From: Streptomyces sp. MMBL 11-1
GTDB taxonomy: Bacteria; Actinomycetota; Actinomycetes; Streptomycetales; Streptomycetaceae
Assembly: GCF_028622875.1 (NCBI RefSeq)
Contig: NZ_CP117709.1
Span: 7,133,001-7,197,000, forward strand
Length of the DNA stretch: 64,000 nucleotides
Direction of reading: 5' to 3'
Shown here: one piece after another, positions 35,779 to 44,408 of the stretch
Layout of the letters: every line of letters begins with the position of its first letter
Position numbering within the stretch: the first letter of the stretch is position 1
Program-made: the position numbers and the translations under genes
The notes under the pieces: model-generated
Database searches by the model: none
Told to the model about the DNA's origin: nothing
What the model saw: only the letters and a program-made list of their open reading frames with translations

Positions 35779-36624
35779 TCAGACGCCGGGCGGAACGTGG
35801 GCCGGCCGGCCCCTGCCCCGCGTCAGCGAGTAGCCGAACACGGCCGCCAGAGCGGCGAGCACACCGCCGCCCACGGTCCACAGCCAGCGGTCGGTCCACC
35901 AGCCCGAGGCCCAGCCGTCCTCCGGCTCACCGGCCTTCGGCGCAGGCGGAGCGGCCGAGGCCCCCGCGTCGCCCGCCGAGGCGACCGACACGCCCGGCAC
36001 CAGCGGCTCGGAGAGCGAGCCGTCCACGTCATGGGCGCCGTCCTGCTCCTTCGAGACCGCCTTCACCTCGACGCCGACCGGCAGCCCGAGGTCGGCGGCG
36101 GGCAGGTCCACCACGGTGAGGCGGATGTAGTAGCTGCCGGGCAGCGGGTCGTCCGCCCACGGTTCGGACCAGGACCGCACGGTCCGCAGCACGCAGGACA
36201 GCTCGACGGAGGCCGCGTCGGCCGCCGCCTTCCTGGTCTGGTGCCCGTACATGCAGGCCTGGCGGCGGCGCAGCCCGTCGTACACATCGATCTGCCAGGT
36301 GGACGTGGAGCTCCGGGCGCTCGAAGGCAGCTTCACGGTGGCCTCGACGGTGGGCCGCTGACCGGCGTCGGCCGGGAACACCCAGTACAGGTAGTCGCCC
36401 GCCGAGGCCCGGGCGGTGCCCGTCCGCCCCTGTTCGAGCGCGGTGGCCGTACGGAACGTGGTTCCGGCCTCGGTGGGGCCCGCCTCGTCGTCGGCGGGGC
36501 TCGCGCTCGCCGACGGGTCGTCCGCCACGGCCGCACCCGCGGAGGTGAGCAGGGTCAGTCCGGCGAGCAGCGCGCCGGTGAGCGCGCGTCGGGCGCCGTG
36601 GGTACGGCGAGTGGTCGTGCGCAT
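35779..36624 (-). CDS. Secreted protein with C-terminal membrane anchor, partner of vWA protein
   Basis: A product of 281 residues: signal peptide (LLTSAGAAVADDP), an extracellular domain with two Cys (RRRQACMYGHQ, ELSCVLRTV), an Ala/Pro-rich stalk, and a C-terminal helix (WLWTVGGGVLAALAAVFGYSL) followed by a basic tail. The domain (TFRTATALEQGRTGTARASAGDYLYWVFPADAGQ) parallels the second domain of the vWA protein upstream, with which it shares an ATGA overlap. Together they probably form a membrane-tethered complex on the outer face. No named family is recognised. Confidence 0.7.
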   Translation of the reverse strand: MRTTTRRTHGARRALTGALLAGLTLLTSAGAAVADDPSASASPADDEAGPTEAGTTFRTATALEQGRTGTARASAGDYLYWVFPADAGQRPTVEATVKLPSSARSSTSTWQIDVYDGLRRRQACMYGHQTRKAAADAASVELSCVLRTVRSWSEPWADDPLPGSYYIRLTVVDLPAADLGLPVGVEVKAVSKEQDGAHDVDGSLSEPLVPGVSVASAGDAGASAAPPAPKAGEPEDGWASGWWTDRWLWTVGGGVLAALAAVFGYSLTRGRGRPAHVPPGV

Positions 36625-37904
36625 CAGTTGGTCCTCCATACGGCGACGCGCCAGCGCGAGATCCAGCCGGTCAGCAGGCCCGCGACCAGTCCGGTCAGGA
36701 CGAGTGCGCCGAGCAGCCACCAGCCGCGGCCGAGCCCGAAGGCCGCCACGTCCGAGGCGTTGTCCGGCCCGTCCACCAGGTCCACGGTCAGTTCGACCGG
36801 CAGACCGGGTGACCTCTTCACCGAGGCGGGCGCGGAGAAGGAGTGGGCGAGCTGGAGGCAGACGGTCTCGGCGGCGGGCTTGCCGTCGCCGTCGTCGCCG
36901 TCCTCCACCTCGGGCTTCGGATACCGCAGCCCGGACGAGATCACGTTGGTGCGGCCGGTCCCGGCCTCGGAACCCCGGACGATCTCCCGTCCGTGCACGG
37001 TCACCGCGCGCAGCAGTACGCCGTAGTCGTTGTCCACGGCACGGTCGGCCGCCACGCTCGCCGAGGCGCGCAGCTCCTGACCGGGCAGCACGTCGACGCG
37101 GTACCAGCGGTGCTCGCCGATCTTCTCGCGGTCGGTGTAGAGCCCCGGCTCCAGTTTGGGCGCCGCGGAACAGCTCCCGGCCCCTTCCGTCGCCACCGGG
37201 GTGACGACGGGCTCGGCGGCCCGGTCCACCAACTGCTTGACCCGGCCGGAGAGTTCTTCCTTGTGCTGCACGGCGGTGTACGTGCCGCCGGTGGCCTCCG
37301 CGATACAGGTCAGCTGCTGGCGGATCTTGGCGTTGGGCACCAGGCCCAGCGTGTCCACGACCAGGTGGGTGCCGCGTGCGGCGATCTCCCGGGCCACCTC
37401 GCACGGGTCGAGCGGCCCGCAGGTGTCCTCGCCGTCCGTGATGAGCACGATCCGGCGCGAACCGTCCCCGCCCTCCAGGTCGTCGGCCGCGCCGAGCAGG
37501 GCCGGGCCGATCGGGGTGAAGCCGGTCGGAGCGAGGGTGGCGACGGCCGCCTTGGCCTCGGTGCGGTCCAGCGGGCCGACCGGGTAGAGCTGCCGGGTGT
37601 CCTTGCAGCCGACCTTGCGGTCCTCGCCCGGATAGTCGGCGCCGAGCGTCCGGATGCCCAGGTGCACCTCCTGCGGCGCCGCGTCCAGGACGTCGTTGAA
37701 CGCCTGCTTGGCGGCGGCCATCCGGGACTGGCCGTCGATGTCGCGGGTCCGCATCGAGCCGCTGACATCGAGCACCAGCTCGACCTTGGGGGAGGGGGTG
37801 GCGGGGGCTTCGTCGGCGGCGGCGGGGATCGCGGTGCCGAGCCCGGCGGCCAGGGTGGCGAGCGCTATGCCCACCCCGGTCGTCAGCCGTTTACTAGTGA
37901 TCAT
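36624..37904 (-). CDS. Secreted vWA-domain protein, membrane anchored
   Basis: A product of 426 residues. Signal peptide (AIPAAADEAP), then a vWA domain with an intact MIDAS: DVSGSMR, the Thr in TGFTPIG, and ITDGEDTCG. A beta-rich domain of about 150 residues and a C-terminal helix (GWWLLGALVLTGLVAGLLTGWI) follow. It should bind protein ligands outside the membrane through a metal ion. The start sits only 6 bp after a -10 hexamer, so the mRNA is probably leaderless. Confidence 0.85.
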   Translation of the reverse strand: MITSKRLTTGVGIALATLAAGLGTAIPAAADEAPATPSPKVELVLDVSGSMRTRDIDGQSRMAAAKQAFNDVLDAAPQEVHLGIRTLGADYPGEDRKVGCKDTRQLYPVGPLDRTEAKAAVATLAPTGFTPIGPALLGAADDLEGGDGSRRIVLITDGEDTCGPLDPCEVAREIAARGTHLVVDTLGLVPNAKIRQQLTCIAEATGGTYTAVQHKEELSGRVKQLVDRAAEPVVTPVATEGAGSCSAAPKLEPGLYTDREKIGEHRWYRVDVLPGQELRASASVAADRAVDNDYGVLLRAVTVHGREIVRGSEAGTGRTNVISSGLRYPKPEVEDGDDGDGKPAAETVCLQLAHSFSAPASVKRSPGLPVELTVDLVDGPDNASDVAAFGLGRGWWLLGALVLTGLVAGLLTGWISRWRVAVWRTN

Positions 37905-37910
37905 CGCCGG

Positions 37911-37940
37911 ATCTTATGGAAAATCAGTTCGTATTCCCAA
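37911..37940 (-). promoter_or_regulatory. Promoter of the vWA gene, leaderless
   Basis: On the minus strand TTGGGA (37940-37935), 18 bp, then TAAGAT (37916-37911). The ATG follows after 6 bp, as in leaderless actinobacterial transcripts. Confidence 0.55.
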
Positions 37941-38034
37941 CCGGGCCACTCGGGGCCGGGGCTTCCCGGCGCGGGGCGGGTGAACTCCCCGGCGGCGGCG
38001 GCCGGGTCGTCGTGGTCGCGGCGTGGGCGGACAT

Positions 38035-38058
38035 CTGCGGACCGGGAGCGGTCCGCAG
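38035..38058 (-). terminator. Hairpin after xylB
   Basis: CTGCGGACC pairs with GGTCCGCAG around a 6-base loop, starting 4 bp after the stop codon of the xylulokinase gene. Confidence 0.7.
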
Positions 38059-38061
38059 GCG

Positions 38062-39546
38062 TCAGGGACCGGTGAGCAGGGGCCCGGAGGCGCGCTCCAG
38101 GACCGAGGTGACCCGCTCCCAGGTCTCCCTGTCCCGTTCCACCGGCGGAAGCCGGCGGTCCGTCCCGGACCGCTGCCAGGCCGTCGCCAGCGCCACCGGA
38201 TCACCGCCGCCCGCGGCCGACGCGGCGAGCGCCGCCGCGCCGAGGGCGACCAGCTCCCCGCTGCCCGGGATGACGAGCGGCCGGCCGGAGAGCCGGCGCA
38301 CCGTCTCCACCCACATGCGCCCCTGCGCCCCGCCGCCGATCAGGCGCAGCGGGCGGTCGGCGACCTCCGGCGCCTCGGGATCGAGACCGCAGGCCGACAG
38401 CAGGCCGTCCAGGGCACGCAGCACGGTGACGGCCGCGCCCTCGTAGGCGGCGCCCAGCAGCTGCTGCCGGGTCGTGTCGTGGCGCAGCCCGGTCAGCAGC
38501 CCGGCGGCGGTCGGCAGGTCGGGGGTCCGTTCGCCGTCGAGGTAGGGGAGCAGGACGGCCTCGCCGCCGGGCACCGCGTCCTCGCGGTCCAGGCCGAGCA
38601 GGGCGGCCACCTTGTCGACGGCGAGCGTGCAGTTGAGGGTGCAGGCCAGCGGCAGGTACGTACCGTCCGCGGCGGCGAACCCGCTCAGCGCGGTGGAGGC
38701 GGGCCGGGTGCGGGAGGCGGCGAACACCGTGCCGGAGGTGCCGAGGCTGAGGGCGGGGTGGTCCAGCAGCCCGCCGCCACCGAGACCGAGCCCCACGGCG
38801 GCGCTCATGTTGTCGCCGGTGCCGGCCGCCACCGCGATGCCCGCGGGCAGCCCGAGCGCCTGCGCCGCCGACGCGGTGAGCGAGCCGACCCGGGCCGCCC
38901 CGGTGGGCGCGACCTCCGGGAGCAGCGCCGCGTCCAGGCCGAGCAGTTCCAGCAGGCCGGGGTCGTAGGCGCCGGTGGCGGTGGAGTACCAGCCGCTGCC
39001 CGAGGCGTCCCCGGGGTCGGTGGCGGCGACGCCCGCGAGGCGCTCGGTCAGGAAGTCGTGCGGGAGCCGGACCGCCGCCGCCCGCGCGGCGCTCGCCGGG
39101 TCGTTCTCCCGCAGCCACTGCCACTTGGAGGCGGTGATGGCCGCCACCGGTACGGACCCGGTCCGCTCCGTCCAGGCCCGGGGCCCGCCGAGCGCCGCGG
39201 TGAGGGCGGCGGCCTGCGGCGCGGAGCGGGTGTCGTTCCACAGCAGCGCGGGACGCAGCGGCCGGCCCGCCCCGTCCAGCACGACGAGTCCGTGCTGCTG
39301 TCCGGCGACCGCGATGCCGGTGACCGCGCGGGCGGGGAGCCCGGACTCCTTCAGCCCGGCGGCCACCGCCTCACACAGGGCCCGCCACCAGATCTCCGGA
39401 TCGCTCTCCCGGGCCCCGGCCTCCCCGGTGACCACGTGCGGGGCGCGCCCCACGGCGAGCTGCTCGCCGGTCGCGGCGTCGACGAAGGCGGCCTTGGTGG
39501 ACTGGGTCGAGCTGTCCACGCCGATGACGACGGCGGGTGACGGCAT
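38062..39546 (-). CDS. xylB: Xylulokinase
   Basis: ATG at 39546 follows AGAGG; 494 residues. An FGGY sugar kinase: the ATP-fold start VIGVDSSTQSTKAAFVD, sugar-site region GIAVAGQQHG, TASKWQWLREN, and the late phosphate loop LIGGGAQGRMWVETVRRL. It phosphorylates D-xylulose to xylulose 5-phosphate for the pentose phosphate route. The gene is divergent from xylA with a shared 220-bp regulatory region, so the two should be induced together by xylose. Confidence 0.92.
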   Translation of the reverse strand: MPSPAVVIGVDSSTQSTKAAFVDAATGEQLAVGRAPHVVTGEAGARESDPEIWWRALCEAVAAGLKESGLPARAVTGIAVAGQQHGLVVLDGAGRPLRPALLWNDTRSAPQAAALTAALGGPRAWTERTGSVPVAAITASKWQWLRENDPASAARAAAVRLPHDFLTERLAGVAATDPGDASGSGWYSTATGAYDPGLLELLGLDAALLPEVAPTGAARVGSLTASAAQALGLPAGIAVAAGTGDNMSAAVGLGLGGGGLLDHPALSLGTSGTVFAASRTRPASTALSGFAAADGTYLPLACTLNCTLAVDKVAALLGLDREDAVPGGEAVLLPYLDGERTPDLPTAAGLLTGLRHDTTRQQLLGAAYEGAAVTVLRALDGLLSACGLDPEAPEVADRPLRLIGGGAQGRMWVETVRRLSGRPLVIPGSGELVALGAAALAASAAGGGDPVALATAWQRSGTDRRLPPVERDRETWERVTSVLERASGPLLTGP

Positions 39547-39592
39547 GGGGAGCCTCTTTCGCACGGGACGGTCCGATCATTTGGCTGGAGCA

Positions 39593-39708
39593 TGAACAAA
39601 TTACGGGATGAGCGCCGCCCTGCACAGGGGGTGGGACCGGCTGCGCCCGGCAGGGGGGTTCCATGCCCGGGGTGCGGTGTGCTTGATTAGTCATGACATT
39701 GAACAAAT
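39593..39708. promoter_or_regulatory. Two TGAACAAAT repeats in the xylB-xylA intergenic region
   Basis: TGAACAAAT occurs at 39593-39601 and again at 39700-39708. The first is also part of an inverted repeat ATTTG-N13-CAAAT (39579-39601). Each copy lies near one divergent gene. They are candidate half-sites for the ROK regulator encoded at 41035. Confidence 0.45.
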
Positions 39709-39766
39709 AGGGGTGCCGGGCTGCTGGCCGGGCGTCCCGACAGCAGGCGAAGGCGGTCGGACGACC

Positions 39767-40933
39767 ATGACGGAACGCTTCACCCCCACCCCCGAGGACA
39801 AGTTCAGCTTCGGCCTGTGGACCGTGGGCTGGCAGGGCCGGGACCCCTTCGGCGACGCGACCCGCGCGGCCATCGACCCCGTCGAGTCGGTGCGGCGGCT
39901 CGCGGAGCTGGGCGCCTGGGGGGTGACCTTCCACGACGACGACCTGATCCCCTTCGGGGCGCCGGAGACCGAGCGCGAACGGATCGTCAAGCGCTTCCGC
40001 ACGGCGGTCGACGACAGTGGGCTCGTCGTGCCCATGGTGACGACGAACCTCTTCACCCACCCCGTCTTCAAGGACGGCGGATTCACCGCCAACGACCGGG
40101 GCGTACGCCGGTACGCGCTCCGCAAGACCCTGCGCAACATCGACCTCGCCGTCGAGCTCGGCGCGAGCACCTTCGTGGCGTGGGGCGGCCGTGAGGGGGC
40201 CGAGTCCGGCGGGGCGAAGGACGTCCGCGTCGCCCTCCACCGGATGAAGGAGGCCTTCGACCTGCTGGGCGAGTACGTCGTCGAGCAGGGCTACGACCTC
40301 CGCTTCGCCATCGAGCCCAAGCCGAACGAGCCGCGCGGCGACATCCTGCTGCCCACCATCGGCCACGCCCTGGCCTTCATCGAGCGCCTGGAGCGCCCCG
40401 AGCTGGTCGGCGTCAACCCGGAGACCGGTCACGAGCAGATGGCCGGGCTCAACTTCCCGCACGGCATCGCCCAGGCCATGTGGGCGGACAAGCTCTTCCA
40501 CATCGACCTCAACGGCCAGTCCGGCATCAAGTACGACCAGGACCTCCGCTTCGGCGCGGGCGACCTGCGCCAGGCGTTCTGGCTCGTCGACCTGCTGGAG
40601 AGCGGCTACGAAGGACCCCGCCACTTCGACTTCAAGCCCCCGCGCACCGAGGACTACGACGGTGTCTGGGCCTCGGCCGCGGGCTGCATGCGCAACTACC
40701 TCATCCTCAAGGAGCGGGCCGCCGCCTTCCGCGCCGACCCCGAGGTCCGGGAAGCCCTGCGCGCGTCCCGCCTGGACGAACTGGCGCGCCCCACCGCCGG
40801 CGACGGCCTGGCGGGCCTGCTCGCCGACCGCGGCGCGTACGAGGACTTCGACGTGGACGCCGCCGCGGCCCGCGGCATGGCCTTCGAGGCGCTGGACCAG
40901 CTCGCCATGGACCACCTCCTCGCCGTGCGCTGA
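39767..40933 (+). CDS. xylA: Xylose isomerase
   Basis: ATG at 39767 gives 388 residues, the usual length in Streptomyces. Diagnostic segments: [15 protein letters not shown], the catalytic-site [10 protein letters not shown] (His), [30 protein letters not shown], metal-ligand [32 protein letters not shown]. It interconverts D-xylose and D-xylulose (also glucose and fructose) using Mg or Mn ions. Divergent from xylB and ended by a hairpin shared with the ROK gene. Confidence 0.96.
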   Translation: MTERFTPTPEDKFSFGLWTVGWQGRDPFGDATRAAIDPVESVRRLAELGAWGVTFHDDDLIPFGAPETERERIVKRFRTAVDDSGLVVPMVTTNLFTHPVFKDGGFTANDRGVRRYALRKTLRNIDLAVELGASTFVAWGGREGAESGGAKDVRVALHRMKEAFDLLGEYVVEQGYDLRFAIEPKPNEPRGDILLPTIGHALAFIERLERPELVGVNPETGHEQMAGLNFPHGIAQAMWADKLFHIDLNGQSGIKYDQDLRFGAGDLRQAFWLVDLLESGYEGPRHFDFKPPRTEDYDGVWASAAGCMRNYLILKERAAAFRADPEVREALRASRLDELARPTAGDGLAGLLADRGAYEDFDVDAAAARGMAFEALDQLAMDHLLAVR

Positions 40934-41007
40934 CCCACCGGGCCGACCGGCCGGGTCGGCCCACCGGGCCGCCCGCCCGCCGGCCCGGCCCACCGGGCCC
41001 GCCCACC

Positions 41008-41040
41008 GGCTGAGCCGGAGCCGTCCGGCCCGGCTCAGCC
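41008..41040. terminator. Bidirectional hairpin between xylA and ROK gene
   Basis: GGCTGAGCCGG and CCGGCTCAGCC form a perfect 11-bp stem with an 11-base loop. The stop codon of the ROK gene lies within the stem. Confidence 0.7.
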
Positions 41041-42282
41041 GCCGGACGGCTCCGCGTACGCCACCGGATCGTCCAGCACGTCCTGCACCACGAGCGCCGC
41101 CGCGCCCCGCGCCGCGTCGCCCGCCACCGACGACGCCCGGAGCCGCCCGCTGCCCGGGGACCAGAGCCCCGACACCACCCGGCCGGTCAGCTCCTCGTCG
41201 GCGGGCGGCGCGAGCCACGGCATCAGTCCCCGGTAGATCCCGCCGAGCACCACCGCGTCCGGGTCGATCAGGTTCACCGCCCCCGACAGCACCCGGCCCA
41301 GCATCCGGCCCGCCTCACCGGCCGCGGCCACCGCGCGCGCGTCCCCGGCTCCGGCGCGCCGCTCCAGCTCCAGCACCCCGGAGGCGCCGCCGAGGCCCTC
41401 GATCCCGGCCGCCCGCAGCAGCGCCGCCTGCCCGGCGTACTGCTCCAGGCACCCCCGCGAACCGCACCGGCACTCCGGCCCCGCCGGATCCACCACCACG
41501 TGCCCGATCTCCCCGGCGAAACCGTGGGCACCGCGCAGCAGTTCGCCGCCCAGGACGAGGGCGCCGCCGACCCCGATCTCCCCGGTCAGATAGAGGAAAC
41601 TCCGCACGTCCCCGAGGCCGCCGAACCACAGCTCGGCCAGCGCCGCGAGATTGGCCTCGTTCTCCGACGCGACCGGCAGCACCGGGTGGCCGGGGCGCAG
41701 GGAAGCCAGCGCCTCGGCGAACAGCTCCTGCGCCGGGACCTCGTTCCAGCCGAGGTTGGGGGCCTGCCGCACCGATCCGCCGGAGACGAGACCCGGCAGC
41801 GCCAGTGTCGCACCCACCGGGCGCAACTCCTGCTCGTACGCCGACTCCAGGGTCCGCGCGGCGATCCGGGCCGCCCGGGCAAGGGCCTCGGCCGCGGGCG
41901 CGCCCCGGTTGTCGAGGTGTTCGGTCTGCCGGACCCGGCCGGTGCCCGCCAGGTCCACCACGCACACCGAGACGTAATCGATGTTGATCTCCACGCCGAG
42001 CCCGGCCGGGCCGGTCCGGGCCACCTTCAGCGCGGTGCCGGGGCGGCCGGCCTGCCCGCTGAACGTCTTGCCCGACTCCGTGAGAAACCCGCACTCCATC
42101 AGCTGCTCGACGAGCGAGGACACGGCGGCCCGGGTCAGGCCGACCCGGGCGGCCACCCCGGCCCGGGTCGCCTCGCCGCGCTCGCCCTCGTCCCGTACGG
42201 CGCGGAGTACCAGGCTCAGATTGTGCCGTCGCACGGTGTCCTTGTCGGCCTTGGGCCCCAGCGGAGTGAGGATGCTCTTCAT
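41035..42282 (-). CDS. xylR: ROK-family transcriptional regulator, probable xylose repressor
   Basis: A product of 415 residues. N-terminal winged helix (TRAGVAARVGLTRAAVSSLVEQLMECGFL) followed by a ROK sugar-binding domain: VGATLALPGLV, ENEANLAALAEL, GEIGVGGALVLGG, and the zinc site CRCGSRGCLEQ. Repressors of this type release DNA on binding a sugar. Its place immediately after xylA points to control of xylA and xylB. The ATG at 42282 gives a normal N terminus (MKSILTPLGPKADK); the ribosome site is weak. Confidence 0.85.
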   Translation of the reverse strand: MKSILTPLGPKADKDTVRRHNLSLVLRAVRDEGERGEATRAGVAARVGLTRAAVSSLVEQLMECGFLTESGKTFSGQAGRPGTALKVARTGPAGLGVEINIDYVSVCVVDLAGTGRVRQTEHLDNRGAPAAEALARAARIAARTLESAYEQELRPVGATLALPGLVSGGSVRQAPNLGWNEVPAQELFAEALASLRPGHPVLPVASENEANLAALAELWFGGLGDVRSFLYLTGEIGVGGALVLGGELLRGAHGFAGEIGHVVVDPAGPECRCGSRGCLEQYAGQAALLRAAGIEGLGGASGVLELERRAGAGDARAVAAAGEAGRMLGRVLSGAVNLIDPDAVVLGGIYRGLMPWLAPPADEELTGRVVSGLWSPGSGRLRASSVAGDAARGAAALVVQDVLDDPVAYAEPSGG

Positions 42283-42353
42283 ATCGTCGCCGAGCCTATG
42301 TGATGCGGGGCTCCCGCCGGGGGTGCGGGAACGTGCGGTATCGGGGAGGCGGG

Positions 42354-42397
42354 GGAGGGGGGTGGTTCCGGCCGTCCGGCCGGAACCACCCCCCTCC
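42354..42397 (-). terminator. Very stable 20-bp hairpin after DUF305 gene
   Basis: Left arm 42354-42373 and right arm 42378-42397 are perfect complements with a GTCC loop. It starts 13 bp after the stop of the DUF305 gene. No T-run follows, which is common in Streptomyces. Confidence 0.85.
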
Positions 42398-42410
42398 GAT
42401 CGGGCTCCGC

Positions 42411-43070
42411 TCAGGGCTTGGCGCCCCGGTCCTTCAGCATGGTGGTCATCAGGCCGATCTCCGACTGCTGGCCGCTGACCATGCCCGCCGCCAGATCCCG
42501 GATGGCGTCCGTCTTCGCCGCACCGGCGGCCGCCTGCGCCATGTCCGCGCCGGCGCGGTGGTGCACGGTCATCAGGCGCAGGAACAGCACCTCGGCCTTC
42601 TCGCCCTTCGCGGCCGTGAGGGCCGCCAGCTCCGCGTCGGTGGCCATGCCCGGCATCAGCGAACCGTCGTCGGTCGGTGTGACGGTGTGGCCCATCCACT
42701 CCATGGGCGGCCCGGCCGCGCTCTTCGGCAGCCCCCACAGCTCCAGCCAGCCCAGCATCATGCCGCGCTGGTTGGCCTGGGTGTTGATGATGTCGTACGC
42801 GAGACGCCGCACGTCCTCGTCGTCGGTGCGGTCCCGCACGATGAACGACATCTCGACCGCCTGCTGGTGGTGGATCGCCATGTCGCGGGCGAAGCCCGCG
42901 TCCACGGAGTCATCCGCCGGGGCGGACCGCGCCGCCGGGGACGCCCCGGACGGGGAGGCCGCGGAGGGGCGTACGACCATCAGTGCCACCAGCCCCAGCG
43001 CCACGAGCAGCACGGCGGCCCCCGCGAGGACCATCCGGCGGGTGGAGCCGGAAGGCGCCAGGGCGGTCAC
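42411..43070 (-). CDS. DUF305 family protein
   Basis: GTG at 43070 overlaps the stop of the DUF3105 gene; 219 residues. A membrane helix (MVLAGAAVLLVALGLVALMVV) anchors a DUF305 domain with paired His motifs DMAIHHQQAVEMS and MTVHHRAGADMAQ. DUF305 proteins are four-helix, ferritin-like extracytoplasmic proteins often found near metal genes, and the His/Met-rich helices suggest copper or another metal. Function is otherwise unknown. Coupled translation with the DUF3105 gene is certain from the overlap. Confidence 0.85.
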   Translation of the reverse strand: MTALAPSGSTRRMVLAGAAVLLVALGLVALMVVRPSAASPSGASPAARSAPADDSVDAGFARDMAIHHQQAVEMSFIVRDRTDDEDVRRLAYDIINTQANQRGMMLGWLELWGLPKSAAGPPMEWMGHTVTPTDDGSLMPGMATDAELAALTAAKGEKAEVLFLRLMTVHHRAGADMAQAAAGAAKTDAIRDLAAGMVSGQQSEIGLMTTMLKDRGAKP

Positions 43071-43717
43071 TTGTCCAGCCCGCCGGTGCAGGCGGCCCCC
43101 GGCTCGGGGGTCTGCGGACCCTGCACGTACTTGGTGAAGAACTGTGCGACCCGGTCGTCCGTGGCGCTCTTGACCGTCACCTGCTTGCCCCACGCGCTGA
43201 GCATCAGCGGGTCCTTCTGGTCCTTGACCGGGCTCATCAGGGAGTAGGGGGTCGACTTGACCTTCTTGGTGAGCGCCTCGATGTCGGCGTCCGAGGCCTT
43301 GTCGTTGTACGTGACCCAGACCGCGCCGTGCTCCAGCGAGTGCACGGCGTTCTCCTTCGGTATCTCGTCGGTGTAGACGTCGGCGTTGCAGTTCATCCAG
43401 ACCTGGTTGTGGTCGCCGCCGACGGGCGGGTTCATCGGGTAGTCGACCTTGGTCGTCACGTGCTCCCGCCCCAGCTCGTCCCAGCTGCGCTCGCCGGTGA
43501 CCGGCGAGGTCTTGGCCTGCTCCTCCTTCTTGTCCTTCTCGTTCGCCTGCGCCATCAGGTAGCCGCCGCCGGCGACCAGGGCGGCGACCACGGCCACCGA
43601 GGCGCTGATGGTGATGATGCGGACCCGCCGCTCGCGGGCGCGTTCCTTGCGGCGGGCTTCTTCGAGCTTGGCGCGGCGCGCGGAGGCCGGGTTGTTCTGG
43701 TTCTTGGCGGAAGCCAT
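43067..43717 (-). CDS. DUF3105 family membrane protein
   Basis: A product of 216 residues: a charged cytoplasmic N terminus with a short coiled-coil-like basic helix (AKLEEARRKERARERR), one membrane helix (IITISASVAVVAALVAGGGYL), then the DUF3105 domain with YPMNPPVGGDHNQVWMNCN and HSLEHGAVWVTY. The conserved His and Cys suggest a metal site outside the membrane. Together with the DUF305 protein it forms a two-gene unit common in actinobacteria. No reaction is known. Confidence 0.85.
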   Translation of the reverse strand: MASAKNQNNPASARRAKLEEARRKERARERRVRIITISASVAVVAALVAGGGYLMAQANEKDKKEEQAKTSPVTGERSWDELGREHVTTKVDYPMNPPVGGDHNQVWMNCNADVYTDEIPKENAVHSLEHGAVWVTYNDKASDADIEALTKKVKSTPYSLMSPVKDQKDPLMLSAWGKQVTVKSATDDRVAQFFTKYVQGPQTPEPGAACTGGLDK

Positions 43718-43841
43718 GGGAGTCCTCGTCGTTCAACCGATGCATACAGGCGATGCATGAAGGGGGAAGGGATGCGGGCAGGCGAAGGACCGCTCCCGGT
43801 GAACCGGCGCCGGGGCGCGGCGGGAGAGCGGGATCCGGCCT

Positions 43842-44273
43842 CTAGATCCGCTGGACCTGAAGGCGTAGTTGATCGACGGAACGCACACCGTCGTGTGCGG
43901 GACCCCGGATGGCCGCCGCGCCGGTGAGCGGCGTGGCGGCGACGAAGGCCACGGGCGAGGGAACGGTGACGGGGGCGGACGCGGCCGGAAGCACGACGGC
44001 CGCCGTGTGCGCCGAGCCGCCGTGGCACGACGTCCCGAGCCCGCGGTCCGCCGGGGAGGCCATGACGACCGGCTCGAAGGCGGCGTCGGGCGTCGGGGTG
44101 AAGGCCCGGACGGCGCCCGTCCCGGCAGGGCCCGCCGCGACCGGGGCGACGGCGGACGAGGTGGTGACCGAGCAGCAGAAGACCATGGCCAGCAGGGAGA
44201 GTGCCCAGCCCAGGGCGAGGGGCGTGCGGGAGCGGCCCCGCTGCCGGTCGGTCCGCGTGCTCACCCTGGTCAT
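43842..44273 (-). CDS. Small exported hypothetical protein
   Basis: ATG at 44273 gives 143 residues. A basic start (RTDRQRGRSRTP) and hydrophobic helix (LALGWALSLLAMVFCCSVTTSSAVAP) form a signal peptide or anchor. The rest is Ala/Pro/Val-rich and contains a single CHGG segment followed by SAH. No family is recognised. It lies 124 bp upstream of the DUF3105-DUF305 pair on the same strand, and divergent from the FUSC gene, so it may belong to the same metal or envelope response. Confidence 0.55.
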   Translation of the reverse strand: MTRVSTRTDRQRGRSRTPLALGWALSLLAMVFCCSVTTSSAVAPVAAGPAGTGAVRAFTPTPDAAFEPVVMASPADRGLGTSCHGGSAHTAAVVLPAASAPVTVPSPVAFVAATPLTGAAAIRGPAHDGVRSVDQLRLQVQRI

Positions 44274-44379
44274 CGCCCGCCATCGTAGTGGGTGCATGAA
44301 AGTTCAAAGAATATGGGTCGCGCTGTCCGCGGGACAGTGTGCCCGAGTCGTCGCCGCTCGAACAGAGTCCACATGATTT

Positions 44380-44396
44380 ACAGGTGTAATACCTGT
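44380..44396. promoter_or_regulatory. Palindromic operator ACAGGT-N5-ACCTGT
   Basis: A perfect inverted repeat of 6-bp arms, with further partial symmetry outside, ends 12 bp before the FUSC start. The FUSC-MarR operon downstream suggests it is the MarR autoregulatory site. It also lies 107 bp from the divergent small exported gene. Confidence 0.6.
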
Positions 44397-44408
44397 TAAC
44401 GTATATGC

